From Pseudomonas laurylsulfativorans (GTDB lineage: Bacteria; Pseudomonadota; Gammaproteobacteria; Pseudomonadales; Pseudomonadaceae), in the NCBI RefSeq assembly GCF_002906155.1, contig NZ_MUJK01000005.1, forward strand, positions 434,001 to 498,000: 64,000 bases of DNA, in the 5' to 3' direction. Below, in pieces: positions 43,823 through 53,418 of this stretch. Below the pieces are notes generated by a model. The model searched no databases, had not been told where the DNA came from, and saw only the letters and a program-made list of their open reading frames with translations. Every line of letters begins with the position of its first letter. The first letter of the stretch is position 1. The translations under genes were made by a program, and so were the position numbers.

Positions 43823-43957
43823 TGTGGCGAGGGGGCTTGCCCCCGTTGGACGGCGCAGCCGTCCCAAAACCAGCGAGCGCGGTGTATCAGGCGAACCGCG
43901 TTCAATGGTTTTACGATTGCTTCGCAATCGAACGGGGGCAAGCCCCCTCGCCACAGA
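43823..43957. repeat. REP palindromic pair (GGGGGCTTGCCCCC type)
   Basis: TGTGGCGAGGGGGCTTGCCCCCG on the left mirrors CGGGGGCAAGCCCCCTCGCCACA on the right. It is the second REP class in this window and lies between the convergent tsaC and qor genes. Confidence 0.9.
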
Positions 43958-44935
43958 TCAGGGCAACAAAACAACCGAACCCGTCGTGCGCCGCGCCGAC
44001 AACTCGGTCTGCGCCTTCGCCGCGTCAGCCAGTGAAAAACGCTGGCTGATGTCCACGGTCAGCTTGCCGCTGATGATCATCTCGAACAACTCGTCGGCCA
44101 TGCGTTGCAGGTTCTCGGCGTTGTTCGCATAAGTGCCCAGGGTTGGCCGGGTCACGTACAGCGAGCCTTTCCCCGCCAGGATCCCCAGGTTCACGCCGTC
44201 GACCGCGCCGGACGCATTGCCGAAACTCACCACCAGTCCACGCGGCGCTGCGCTGTCGAGTGACGTCAGCCAGGTGTCCTTGCCGACACCGTCATACACC
44301 ACCGGCACTTTTTTGCCGTCGGTCAATTCCAGCACACGTTGCGCGACATTTTCATGGCTGTAGTCGATGGTCGCCCAGGCACCGTTGGCCTTGGCCAGTG
44401 CGGCTTTCTCCGCCGAGCTGACCGTGCCGATCAGCTTCACGCCCAAGGCCCTGGCCCATTGGCAGGCCAGGGAACCGACACCGCCGGCGGCGGCGTGGAA
44501 CAGGATGGTTTCGCCACCCTTGAGTTCATAAGTCTGACGCAGCAGATACTGCACGGTCAGGCCCTTGAGCATCACGCCAGCGGCCTGTTCGAAACTGATG
44601 GCGTCCGGCAGTTTCACCAGATTGGCCTCGGGCAAGACGTGGACATCGCTGTAGGCGCCCAGAGGGCCGCTGCCATAGGCCACGCGATCGCCGATCTTGA
44701 AGCGGGTCACATCGCTGCCCACCGCCTCGACCACGCCGGCACCTTCCGAACCGACACCCGATGGCAGGGATGGCGGCGGATACAGACCGCTGCGGTAATA
44801 AGTGTCGATAAAGTTCAGGCCGATGGCCTTGTTGGTCACGCGCACTTCCCTCGGGCCGGGCTCGGCGGGTTGATACTCCACATACTCGAGCACTTCGGGA
44901 CCGCCATGGGCGCGGAACTGGATACGCTTTGCCAT
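43958..44935 (-). CDS. qor: NADPH:quinone oxidoreductase (zinc-free MDR type)
   Basis: A 325-residue medium-chain dehydrogenase/reductase. The nucleotide-binding motif AAAGGVGSLACQWARALG is present, and the catalytic-zinc cysteines of alcohol dehydrogenases are absent, as in QOR. It would reduce quinones with NADPH. It is divergent from hemF over 165 bp. Position matches P. aeruginosa gene order. Confidence 0.94.
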   Translation of the reverse strand: MAKRIQFRAHGGPEVLEYVEYQPAEPGPREVRVTNKAIGLNFIDTYYRSGLYPPPSLPSGVGSEGAGVVEAVGSDVTRFKIGDRVAYGSGPLGAYSDVHVLPEANLVKLPDAISFEQAAGVMLKGLTVQYLLRQTYELKGGETILFHAAAGGVGSLACQWARALGVKLIGTVSSAEKAALAKANGAWATIDYSHENVAQRVLELTDGKKVPVVYDGVGKDTWLTSLDSAAPRGLVVSFGNASGAVDGVNLGILAGKGSLYVTRPTLGTYANNAENLQRMADELFEMIISGKLTVDISQRFSLADAAKAQTELSARRTTGSVVLLP

Positions 44936-45100
44936 CAGAACTCTCCATAGGTCGTTTTACCAAGCTCCCTATCGGACTCCTAAGCTTGATCTTCGTCAAC
45001 TGCGACGGGGTGACTTGCGATGGTATGCTACGGGCCCATTTGCGCTGGCCCCCCGCTCCAATGGAGCGCCGCGTAGTTTTGCCCGATTCAAGGTGATGAC

Positions 45101-46015
45101 ATGACGACCCGCACCGAGGCCGTAAAAGCCTATCTGCTCGACCTGCAAGACCGTATTTGCGCCGCTCTGGAAGCCGAAGACGGTGGCACGCAATTCGTCG
45201 AAGACGCCTGGACCCGGCCGGCCGGCGGCGGCGGTCGTACCCGTGTGATCGAAAACGGCGCAGTGATTGAAAAGGGCGGCGTCAACTTTTCCCACGTTTT
45301 CGGCAGCGGTCTGCCACCGTCCGCCAGCGCTCATCGACCGGAACTGGCTGGCCGTGGCTTTGAAGCCTTGGGCGTGTCGCTGGTGATTCACCCGCACAAC
45401 CCGCATGTGCCGACTTCCCACGCCAACGTGCGCTTTTTCATCGCCGAAAAAGAAGGTGAAGAGCCGGTCTGGTGGTTCGGTGGCGGCTTCGACCTGACGC
45501 CTTACTACGGCAATGAGGAAGACTGCATCCACTGGCACCGCGTCGCCGAACAGGCCTGCGCGCCATTCGGTCCGGACGTCTACCCGCGCTACAAGTCTTG
45601 GTGCGACAGCTACTTCCACATCAAGCATCGCCACGAACCGCGCGGCATCGGCGGGCTGTTTTTCGACGACCTGAACGAATGGGACTTCGACACCAGTTTC
45701 GCTTTCATGCGCGCCATTGGCGACGCGTACATCGACGCCTATCTGCCGATCGTGCAGCGCCGCAAGAACGATGCGTTTACTGAAAAACAGCGCGAGTTCC
45801 AGGAGTTCCGCCGTGGTCGCTACGTTGAATTCAACCTGGTCTACGACCGTGGCACGCTGTTCGGCCTGCAATCGGGCGGGCGTACCGAATCGATTCTGAT
45901 GTCGCTGCCACCGCAAGTGCGTTGGGGTTACGACTGGAAGGCCGAGCCTGGCAGCGAAGAAGCGCGCCTGACCGAGTACTTCCTGCAAGACCGCGATTGG
46001 TTGGCTGAAGCCTGA
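45101..46015 (+). CDS. hemF: Oxygen-dependent coproporphyrinogen-III oxidase
   Basis: A 304-residue enzyme with the HemF signatures HPHNPHVPTSHANVR, GGFDLTPYYG and FNLVYDRGTLFGLQSGG. It makes protoporphyrinogen IX from coproporphyrinogen III using oxygen. aroE follows 13 bp downstream, which suggests one transcript. Full length. Confidence 0.97.
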   Translation: MTTRTEAVKAYLLDLQDRICAALEAEDGGTQFVEDAWTRPAGGGGRTRVIENGAVIEKGGVNFSHVFGSGLPPSASAHRPELAGRGFEALGVSLVIHPHNPHVPTSHANVRFFIAEKEGEEPVWWFGGGFDLTPYYGNEEDCIHWHRVAEQACAPFGPDVYPRYKSWCDSYFHIKHRHEPRGIGGLFFDDLNEWDFDTSFAFMRAIGDAYIDAYLPIVQRRKNDAFTEKQREFQEFRRGRYVEFNLVYDRGTLFGLQSGGRTESILMSLPPQVRWGYDWKAEPGSEEARLTEYFLQDRDWLAEA

Positions 46016-46028
46016 ACGAGGAATCCCG

Positions 46029-46850
46029 ATGGACCGTTATGTCGTATTCGGTAACCCGATTGGCCACAGCAAGTCACCGCTGATCCATCGCCTGTTTGCT
46101 GAGCAAACTGCGCATAAACTGGACTACAACACGCTGCTGGCGCCACTCGACGACTTTTCCACTTGTGCCCGGACGTTTTTCCTTGAAGGGCGCGGCGCCA
46201 ATGTGACGGTGCCGTTCAAGGAAGAGGCCTATCGATTGGCAAACAGCCTGACGGCGCGGGCGCAGCGTGCCGGCGCGGTTAATACCTTGAGCAAACTGGC
46301 TGATGGCAGTTTGCTGGGCGACAACACCGACGGTGCCGGGTTGGTGCGTGACCTGACGGTCAATGCTGGATTCAACCTCAAGGGCAAACGCATCCTGCTG
46401 CTTGGCGCTGGCGGCGCGGTGCGCGGTGCCCTGGAGCCGTTGCTGGCCGAACAACCGGCATCGGTGATCATCGCCAACCGCACGGTGGACAAGGCCGAGC
46501 TGCTGGCCGAGTTGTTTTGCGATCTGGGGCCGGTCTCGGCCAGTGGCTACGACTGGTTGCAGGAGTCAGTGGACCTGATCATCAACGCGACCTCCGCGAG
46601 CCTGACGGGCGATGTGCCGCCGATTGCCTCCAGCCTGATCGAACCGGGCAAAACGGTGTGCTACGACATGATGTACGGCAAGGAACCGACCTCGTTCTGC
46701 CGCTGGGCCAGCGAACACGGGGCCGCGGTGGCGATGGATGGTCTGGGGATGCTGGCCGAGCAAGCCGCGGAAGCGTTCTTCCTGTGGCGCGGAGTGCGCC
46801 CGGATACGGCGCCGGTGCTGGCCGAACTACGGCGGCAATTGGCCCTGTAA
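46029..46850 (+). CDS. aroE: Shikimate dehydrogenase
   Basis: A 273-residue protein with the substrate motif GNPIGHSKSP, catalytic Lys in NVTVPFKEEAY and Asp in GDNTDGAG, and the NADP-binding GAGGAVRGALE. It reduces 3-dehydroshikimate in aromatic amino-acid synthesis. GAGGAATCCCG precedes the ATG. Length as expected. Confidence 0.97.
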   Translation: MDRYVVFGNPIGHSKSPLIHRLFAEQTAHKLDYNTLLAPLDDFSTCARTFFLEGRGANVTVPFKEEAYRLANSLTARAQRAGAVNTLSKLADGSLLGDNTDGAGLVRDLTVNAGFNLKGKRILLLGAGGAVRGALEPLLAEQPASVIIANRTVDKAELLAELFCDLGPVSASGYDWLQESVDLIINATSASLTGDVPPIASSLIEPGKTVCYDMMYGKEPTSFCRWASEHGAAVAMDGLGMLAEQAAEAFFLWRGVRPDTAPVLAELRRQLAL

Positions 46851-46854
46851 CCTA

Positions 46855-46955
46855 CTGTAGGAGCGAGCTTGCTCGCGAAAAACCCGAGGGCGCCTTGGGC
46901 ATATGGTTTTGCGCGTTATCGTTCACGACCTTCGCGAGCAAGCTCGCTCCTACAG
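46855..46955. repeat. REP palindromic pair
   Basis: CTGTAGGAGCGAGCTTGCTCGCGAA is mirrored by TTCGCGAGCAAGCTCGCTCCTACAG, between the convergent aroE and sulfate-transporter genes. Confidence 0.92.
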
Positions 46956-46966
46956 GGGGCGGTGTT

Positions 46967-48535
46967 TCAATCCTCAAACCGGATCGGGCATTTCTCCGCC
47001 CCTTCCAGCTTCCTCAGTTCTTCCACCACCTGCGGCCGGGCCCGGCGCAAGGTCAGGCTGCGATCCTGACGCAGCAGGCGCCGCGCTTCCTGGTGCAGCA
47101 TTTCCACCCCTGAATAGTCGATGAAGTTGATCTGCTGCGCCTCGATCACTACCCGTGCGCCGTGCATGCGTTGCAGGCGTACTTGCAGGTAATGGCTGGC
47201 GCCGAAAAAGATCGAACCGCCCACTCGCAGAATGTCTTCCTCGCCATCTCGCACGTGCTGCACCCGTGGTTGCGATGTGCGCTTGAGGTAGAAAAAAAGC
47301 GAGGCCAGCACACCGGCGTAGATCGCCGTCTGCAATTCCAGCAGCAGCGTGGCGACGCAGGTCAGGGCCATGACTACAAATTCGGCGCGGCTGACCCGCA
47401 ACAGCGCGCGAATACCGCGATGGTCCACCAGTCCCCAAGCGATCAGCAGAATACTCCCGGCCATCGCCGGGATCGGGATGTGCGAAATCAGGCTCGCGCC
47501 GAAGATCGCAAACAGCGCCACCCACAATGCCGAAAAAATCCCGGCCAGTGGCGAACAGGCCCCGGCTTCATAGCTCAGGCCTGAGCGAGTAAAAGAGCCC
47601 GCCGACAGCGATCCGGAAAAAAACGCACCGACGATGTTCGATAGGCCCTGGGCGCGAACTTCCTGGTTGGCGTCGAGCAGTTGCTGCGAACGTGCCGAGA
47701 TCGAGCGGGCGATCGACAGGCTGGTGACCAGCCCGAGCATTCCGACCGCCACCGCGCTGGGCAGCAGGCGCAGGATCAGATCGAGATCCAGCGGCAACGG
47801 ACTGAAAGGCGGCAACTTGCCGGTGAAGGCGCTGACCAGATGCACATGGCCGAACATTGATGGCCAAAGCCAGACCAACAATGCGCCCAACACCAGAGTG
47901 ATCAACAGTGTCGGCCAGCGTGGCAACCACAGCTTGAGGATCACGCCCACCACCACCGTCGCCAGCCCCAGCGCCAACGAAGGTTTGTCCATTTCGCCGA
48001 AATGGCGCAACAACGTAATGAAGCTATCCAGCGCGGTGGCCTGGCTGGGCAAATCCAGCCCCAGCAGGTTAGGCAGTTGACCGATGGCAATGACCACGGC
48101 AGCACCCAGGGTGAAGCCGAGTACCACCGAGTGCGAGACGAAATTCACCAGTGCGCCAAACCGCAACAAGCCCAGCAGCCACTGAAAGAGGCCGGCCAGA
48201 AACGTCAGCAACAGGATCAACATGACGTAGTCCTGCGAGGCCGGAACGGCCAGAGGACTGACGCTGGCGTACAGGACAATCGAGATGGCCGCCGTAGGAC
48301 CGCAGATCAAATGCCACGACGAACCCCAGAGGCAGGCGATCAGCACCGGGATGATTGCAGCGTAGAGGCCGTATTCCGGTGGGAGGCCGGCAATCAGCGC
48401 GTAGGCAATGGATTGCGGCAACGCGAGAATCGCGCCGCTGAGGCCGACGATCAGGTCACGCCCGACGCTGGCGCGGGTTTGCCTGGGCAACCAACTGAGG
48501 AAAGGAAAGAGTGAATGGCGGCTTGGCAGGGCCAT
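46967..48535 (-). CDS. SulP-family anion transporter
   Basis: A 522-residue integral membrane protein of the SLC26/SulP family with about 12 to 14 helices (QSIAYALIAGLPPEYGLYAAI near the N-terminus) and a C-terminal cytoplasmic STAS domain (NFIDYSGVEML). It probably takes up sulfate or bicarbonate as a proton or sodium symporter. Proximity to choline-sulfatase hints at sulfate handling, but a choice of substrate cannot be made. Confidence 0.92.
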   Translation of the reverse strand: MALPSRHSLFPFLSWLPRQTRASVGRDLIVGLSGAILALPQSIAYALIAGLPPEYGLYAAIIPVLIACLWGSSWHLICGPTAAISIVLYASVSPLAVPASQDYVMLILLLTFLAGLFQWLLGLLRFGALVNFVSHSVVLGFTLGAAVVIAIGQLPNLLGLDLPSQATALDSFITLLRHFGEMDKPSLALGLATVVVGVILKLWLPRWPTLLITLVLGALLVWLWPSMFGHVHLVSAFTGKLPPFSPLPLDLDLILRLLPSAVAVGMLGLVTSLSIARSISARSQQLLDANQEVRAQGLSNIVGAFFSGSLSAGSFTRSGLSYEAGACSPLAGIFSALWVALFAIFGASLISHIPIPAMAGSILLIAWGLVDHRGIRALLRVSRAEFVVMALTCVATLLLELQTAIYAGVLASLFFYLKRTSQPRVQHVRDGEEDILRVGGSIFFGASHYLQVRLQRMHGARVVIEAQQINFIDYSGVEMLHQEARRLLRQDRSLTLRRARPQVVEELRKLEGAEKCPIRFED

Positions 48536-48603
48536 GGGGCCTCTCGGTTGGGGTTTTGTGAAAGAGTATCAGGCCGACGCAAACATTGTGGTGAGGGAGC
48601 TTG

Positions 48604-48738
48604 CTGTGGCGAGGGGGCTTGCCCCCGTTGGACGGCGCAGCCGTCCTAAAACCAGCAACTGTGGTTTACCAGGTAAACCGTATTCAATGGTTTTGCGACT
48701 GCTTCGCAGCCGAACGGGGGCAAGCCCCCTCGCCACAG
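48604..48738. repeat. REP palindromic pair
   Basis: CTGTGGCGAGGGGGCTTGCCCCCG is mirrored by CGGGGGCAAGCCCCCTCGCCACAG. Same class as at 43823 and 58983. It lies upstream of the sulfate transporter gene and downstream of choX. Confidence 0.92.
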
Positions 48739-48776
48739 GAAGCCCCTTTGCCAGATAAACCTGTTCTGACTCAGGT

Positions 48777-49697
48777 TCAGAGTTTGGCTTTCACGGCCGG
48801 CAAAGCATCCTTGCCATCCACGGTCTTCACGCCATCGAGCCATTTATCCAGCACCGCCGGATTGGCCTTGATCCACGCCTTGGCCGCGTCGGCGTTGCTG
48901 ACTTTCTTGTTCACCACCTCGGCCATGATGCTGTTTTCCATGTCCTGGGTGAAACTCAGGTTGGTCAGCAGTTTGCCGACGTTCGGACAGGCCTGTGCAT
49001 AACCCTTGCGGGTCAGGGTGTGGACGCTGCCGGTGTCACCGAAGTATTTCTCGCCGCCCTTGAGGTAGTGCATCTTCAGTTGCACGTTCATCGGGTGTGG
49101 GGTCCAGCCGAGGAAGGTCACGAATTTCTGTTTTTTCACCGCGCGGGATACTTCCGCCAGCATCGCCTGCTCGCTGGATTCGACCAGCTTCCACTGGCCC
49201 ATGTCGAAATCGTTTTTCTTGATGATCTCTTGCAGCGAGATGTTCGCCGGCGCGCCGGAGCCGATGCCGTAGATCTTGCGGTCGAACTTGTCGGCGTACT
49301 TGTTCAGGTCGGCGAAGGTATGCACACCCGCGTCCCACACGTAGTCCGGAACCGCGAGGGTGAATTCGGTGCCATCGAGGTTCTTCGCCAACTGCGTGAC
49401 ATCACCGTTGGCGACGAACTTGTCGAAGAAGCCCTGCTGCGCCGGCATCCAGTTACCGAGGAACACATCGACCTGGCCATCCTTGAGGCCGCCAAAGGTA
49501 ATCGGTACCGCGAGGGTGTCGACCTTGGCCTTATAGCCCATGCCGTCCAGCAGAAACCCGGTGATGGCGTTGGTCGCGGCGATGTCGCTCCAGCCCGGGT
49601 CGGCCATCTTCACCGTCTCGCAACTCTGATCGGCAAATGCAGATGCACTGCCCAGAGCCAGGAGCCCGACCGTCAGTACTGTGGATAACCTTTGCAT
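48777..49697 (-). CDS. choX: Choline ABC transporter substrate-binding protein
   Basis: A 306-residue periplasmic binding protein with a signal peptide (MQRLSTVLTVGLLALGSASAFA). The mature chain begins DQSCETVKMADPGWSDI, and it contains the WMPAQ and GWTPHPMN segments typical of choline/betaine binding. It would deliver choline to a permease located elsewhere, since no ABC permease or ATPase gene is adjacent. It lies 16 bp after betC on the minus strand. Confidence 0.95.
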   Translation of the reverse strand: MQRLSTVLTVGLLALGSASAFADQSCETVKMADPGWSDIAATNAITGFLLDGMGYKAKVDTLAVPITFGGLKDGQVDVFLGNWMPAQQGFFDKFVANGDVTQLAKNLDGTEFTLAVPDYVWDAGVHTFADLNKYADKFDRKIYGIGSGAPANISLQEIIKKNDFDMGQWKLVESSEQAMLAEVSRAVKKQKFVTFLGWTPHPMNVQLKMHYLKGGEKYFGDTGSVHTLTRKGYAQACPNVGKLLTNLSFTQDMENSIMAEVVNKKVSNADAAKAWIKANPAVLDKWLDGVKTVDGKDALPAVKAKL

Positions 49698-49713
49698 GGA
49701 CTTCCCCTTAACA

Positions 49714-51228
49714 TTATTGGTTTTGGCAGGGTTGTGGATAACGTGCTTTACGCTCCAGATCGTCGAGGTCGATGTGGTTGCGCATGTATTGCTGACTGGC
49801 GTCCACCAGGGGCTGGTGATCCCAGCTCTTCAGCTTGCCGAGGGTCAGCGCTTCGGCCACGAAACGCCGGCGCCGCTGGCTGGCGAGCACCTGTTGGTGA
49901 ATTGCTGGAATGTTCCATTTGGCCCGCGCTTCGGCGAGAAAATCGTCGAAAAACTGGCGATGTTGCGGCGAATGGCTGAGTTCTTCCTGTTCGCGAGGGT
50001 CATTGTCTACATCAAAGAGCAGGCAAGGGTCGTCTTCGCTGTAGATAAATTTGTAGGCGCCCCGACGGATCATCATCAGCGGGCCGATGGTGCCTTCGGC
50101 CATGTATTCGCCGAACACTTCATCGTGGCCACCCTGCCCTTGCAGGTGCGGGACCAGCGAGCGGCCATCCAACGGCAAGCCTGGTTCCAGCGAGCCGCCG
50201 GCCAGTTCGACGAATGTCGGCAACAGGTCCGCCGTGGAAACACTGGCGCTGACCCGGCCGGCGCCGAACTGCCCCGGTGCGCTGATCAGTAGCGGCACCC
50301 GTGCGGCCATTTCATACCAGTGCATTTTGTACCAGAGGCCACGTTCGCCAAGCATGTCGCCATGGTCGCCGGAGAAGACGATGATGGTGTCGTCGATCAG
50401 ACCCGTATCTTCGAGGGTTTGCAGGAGTTTGCCGACGTTGCTGTCGATATAGCTGCAGGCGCCGAAATAGGCGCGGCGGGCATCGCGAATCTTGTCCACA
50501 GGAAGCGGCTTGTCCCACAGGTCGTAGACCTTGAGCAAACGCTGCGAGTGCGGGTCGAGTTCATGCTGATTCGGCGTTGTAGGAAGCGGGATGTCGGCAT
50601 CGTCGTACAGATCCCAGAAAGCCTTGGGAATCGTGTACGGGTCGTGTGGGTGAGTCATCGAAACGGTCAGGCAGAAAGGCTGGTCGCCATCCTCGCGGAT
50701 ATGGTCAAACAGGTACTGCTGGGCCTTGAACACCACCTCTTCGTCGAAATCCAGCTGATTGGTGCGCACGCACGGGCCGGCTTGCAGCACCGACGACATG
50801 TTGTGATACCAGGTCGGGCGCACGTCCGGTTCATCCCAGTTCACCGCCCAGCCGTAGTCAGCCGGATAGATATCACTGGTCAGGCGTTCTTCGTAGCCAT
50901 GCAACTGGTCCGGCCCGCAGAAATGCATCTTGCCCGAAAGGGCGGTGCGATAGCCGAGGCGACGCAGGTAGTGGGCGTAGGTCGGTACGTCGGCGGGGAA
51001 ATCGGCGGCGTTGTCGTAGGCGCCGATCTTGCTCGGCAACTGGCCACTGACCAGGGTGAAACGCGACGGCGCGCAAAGGGGGCTGTTGCAATAGGCAGAG
51101 TCGAACACCACGCCTTGTTCGGCGAGGCGGCTGAGATTGGGCAGTTTGATGGGCGATGGGCCGTAGAACGGCAACATTGGCGCGGCCATTTGATCGGCCA
51201 TGATGAAAAGAATGTTCTTGCGCTTCAT
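49714..51228 (-). CDS. betC: Choline-sulfatase
   Basis: I use the ATG at 51228 (MKRKNILFIMADQMA), the typical BetC start; an ATG 18 bases earlier is in frame with no better signal. The 504-residue enzyme has the sulfatase motif CAPSR, where Cys52 becomes formylglycine, and metal ligands in FSGDHGDMLGERG. It splits choline-O-sulfate to choline and sulfate. choX follows and a LysR gene is divergent, forming a choline-sulfate use locus. Confidence 0.96.
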   Translation of the reverse strand: MKRKNILFIMADQMAAPMLPFYGPSPIKLPNLSRLAEQGVVFDSAYCNSPLCAPSRFTLVSGQLPSKIGAYDNAADFPADVPTYAHYLRRLGYRTALSGKMHFCGPDQLHGYEERLTSDIYPADYGWAVNWDEPDVRPTWYHNMSSVLQAGPCVRTNQLDFDEEVVFKAQQYLFDHIREDGDQPFCLTVSMTHPHDPYTIPKAFWDLYDDADIPLPTTPNQHELDPHSQRLLKVYDLWDKPLPVDKIRDARRAYFGACSYIDSNVGKLLQTLEDTGLIDDTIIVFSGDHGDMLGERGLWYKMHWYEMAARVPLLISAPGQFGAGRVSASVSTADLLPTFVELAGGSLEPGLPLDGRSLVPHLQGQGGHDEVFGEYMAEGTIGPLMMIRRGAYKFIYSEDDPCLLFDVDNDPREQEELSHSPQHRQFFDDFLAEARAKWNIPAIHQQVLASQRRRRFVAEALTLGKLKSWDHQPLVDASQQYMRNHIDLDDLERKARYPQPCQNQ

Positions 51229-51342
51229 GTGATCGCGGCATTCCATAGTGGATGTTTATGCGAGAGTGCTGGCTTCGAGAATGAAACCCTCGCACTTTGC
51301 GGTAAAGCCCATGCACGGCAATGACTAGGATAAGCACAGCTT

Positions 51343-52293
51343 ATGTATGACGCCCTTGGTGACCTGTCACTGGATCTGCTTCGTGCCTTCGAAGCCGCGG
51401 CCCGTCAGCGCAGCTTCACCGCTGCAGCGGTTGAACTGGGCACCACGCAGCCGGCCATCAGCCAGCAGATCAAGCGCCTCGAGGAACAACTGGCCACCCG
51501 ATTGTTCGACCGCATTTATCGCGGTATCGAGCTGACCGAGGCCGGGTTGATACTTTTTGAGCAGGTTCAGCTCGGTTTGCAGAATATCGACGCCGGATTA
51601 AGCGCGATCAGCGCACAGCAACAGCATGAGGTGCTGCAGGTCGCCACGGATTTTGCCTTCGCCGCCTATTGGTTGATGCCGCGTCTGCACCGCTTTCACG
51701 CGGCCAATCCGCAGGTGGATGTCAGCCTGGTCACCAGTGAACGCAGTCATAACATGCTACGTACCGATATCGATGTGGCGGTGCTGTTTGGCGATGGCCG
51801 CTTCAAGCAGGGTGAAAGTCATTGGCTGTTCAGCGAAGAAGTGTTTCCGGTGTGTAGCCCGCAGTTGCTGGACGAGCGCCCCCTGCCGTTGCCGGCCCAC
51901 GCATTGTTGGAGCTCCCGTTGCTGCACCTGCGTGGGGAACACAGCAGTAACTGGTTCGACTGGAGTGGTGTATTCCGCGAGCTGGGCATCACCTCGGCCC
52001 CGGCGCCGGGGCAATTGCGCTTCGACAATTACACCCTGCTGATTCAGGCGGCGATTGGCGGTCAGGGTGTGGCCATCGGCTGGCGCCACCTTGTGGATAA
52101 CTTGCTGGCGCAAGGGTTGTTGTGCCGACCGATTGCCGAAACGGCGATGTCGAGGCTGGGTTACTACGTGGTCCTGCCCCAGCGCAAACGACGTGGAGCG
52201 CTGATCCAGCAGTTTGTGGACTGGTTGATGGCCGAGCAGGCCAGCAGTGCGGAATCGCTGTCGGGGTTGTCATTGCCTTCGATTGCGGTATGA
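51343..52293 (+). CDS. LysR-type regulator, choline-sulfate locus
   Basis: A 316-residue LysR protein: the N-terminal winged helix (about 8-65; TTQPAISQQIKRLEEQL) and an effector-binding domain. It is divergent from betC over 114 bp, the usual position for a LysR controlling its neighbour, and belongs to a group I recall as choline-sulfate utilisation regulators. It probably responds to choline-O-sulfate or choline. Confidence 0.93.
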   Translation: MYDALGDLSLDLLRAFEAAARQRSFTAAAVELGTTQPAISQQIKRLEEQLATRLFDRIYRGIELTEAGLILFEQVQLGLQNIDAGLSAISAQQQHEVLQVATDFAFAAYWLMPRLHRFHAANPQVDVSLVTSERSHNMLRTDIDVAVLFGDGRFKQGESHWLFSEEVFPVCSPQLLDERPLPLPAHALLELPLLHLRGEHSSNWFDWSGVFRELGITSAPAPGQLRFDNYTLLIQAAIGGQGVAIGWRHLVDNLLAQGLLCRPIAETAMSRLGYYVVLPQRKRRGALIQQFVDWLMAEQASSAESLSGLSLPSIAV

Positions 52294-52354
52294 AACGTGA
52301 AAAGATCGCCACCTGTGCCATGGGATCTGCTCGACCGGATTTAGAGGATTTCAA

Positions 52355-52681
52355 ATGCAACGCATAACGGGTTACCACGCCCATGTCTATTTCGACGCCA
52401 ACACCATCGGGCAGGCGCGTGCCTTGTGTGAGCAGGCCGCGCAATTGTTTCCACTGAAAATGGGCCGGGTGCACGAGCGCCCGGTCGGTCCGCACCCGGA
52501 CTGGAGCTGCCAGTTGGCCTTCGAGCCGCAGGTGCTGGGCGACGTGCTGCCGTGGCTGGCGCTCAATCGCAACGGCCTGGTGGTGTTTCTGCACCCGGAC
52601 ACCGGCGACGATCTGCGCGACCACACCGAGCACGCGATCTGGATGGGCGCGATTCGGCCGCTGGACCTGTCTATTTTTTGA
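52355..52681 (+). CDS. DOPA 4,5-dioxygenase family protein
   Basis: A 108-residue protein with two sets of conserved histidines, HAHVYFD near the N-terminus and HPDWSCQLAF and VFLHP later, matching the small DOPA-dioxygenase-like fold. It may open the ring of a catechol; the substrate in bacteria is generally unknown. Its stop lies one base before the convergent GFA gene. Confidence 0.9.
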   Translation: MQRITGYHAHVYFDANTIGQARALCEQAAQLFPLKMGRVHERPVGPHPDWSCQLAFEPQVLGDVLPWLALNRNGLVVFLHPDTGDDLRDHTEHAIWMGAIRPLDLSIF

Positions 52682-53083
52682 TCAGAGTGTTTCTTCAGCC
52701 TCGCCGGGTAAGTGTTCGTCCAGATGCAGCCACGGCAAGCGGCTGTCGGTCCAGATGTGCCGCTCGGCTGGTGCTTGCTCGGGATGGTCGAGGGTGGCGA
52801 TGGTCAGGTCGATGCTGTCCGGACTCAGGTGCGTGACCACCGCCAGTTGCGCCCCGCAGTGACCGCAGAAATATCGCGCGCAGGTGGTGGTGGAGTCGTA
52901 CCGCGCCGGCGTCCCGGCCAGCCATTTGAAGGCGGAGGCCGGCACGGTGATCCAGGTCGTCACGATGCCGCCGCTGACCCGTCGGCAAATCGAACAATGA
53001 CAGTGGACGATATCGTGCAGTGGCCCGCTGAATTGATAGCGCAGCTGGCCGCAGTGGCAGCCGCCGGTGTGGATGTCAGCCAT
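52682..53083 (-). CDS. GFA-family glutathione-dependent enzyme-like protein
   Basis: The ATG at 53083 has AGGAGG upstream and gives 133 residues. Zinc-binding cysteines are seen in GGCHCGQLRY, HCHCSICRR and YFCGHCGAQL, the pattern of the GFA (CENP-V/glutathione-dependent formaldehyde-activating) family. Its own reaction is not known. It is convergent with the DOPA-dioxygenase-like gene. Confidence 0.9.
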   Translation of the reverse strand: MADIHTGGCHCGQLRYQFSGPLHDIVHCHCSICRRVSGGIVTTWITVPASAFKWLAGTPARYDSTTTCARYFCGHCGAQLAVVTHLSPDSIDLTIATLDHPEQAPAERHIWTDSRLPWLHLDEHLPGEAEETL

Positions 53084-53418
53084 GCTGGTCCCTCCTGTTG
53101 TGAATTCTCTGACGCCATCGCTTCTCCTCCCTGCCCCGTCCGACGACCGGTTGCACTTCCGGTCAACGCTTTCATTCCCGAAAGCTGGCTGAAAGCTTCC
53201 CCGATTAGGATCGCCCCCACTACCGGCAACAGACCGGTCGGCCAAGGCCAGCGTTTTATCGCTCGCACAGCCCATTTAACAACAACAATGGTGATTCTGA
53301 TGTCCTCTTCTACCCGCCACTTCGCTGTAACTCCGTCCGTACCTCTCGTGCTTCCCGTTCTGCGCTGATCCTGCCCGGTCCGCCCATTCCCTAGCCGCGC
53401 TACGCCTGGAGTATTCCC
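53084..53418. other. Intergenic region (335 bp) upstream of citrate transporter
   Basis: It contains no clear gene. A 22-codon frame on the plus strand (53300-53368, MSSSTRHFAVTPSV start) ends about 50 bases before the transporter and could be a leader peptide, but it has no strong Shine-Dalgarno. No hairpin terminator or riboswitch that I recognise. Confidence 0.4.
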
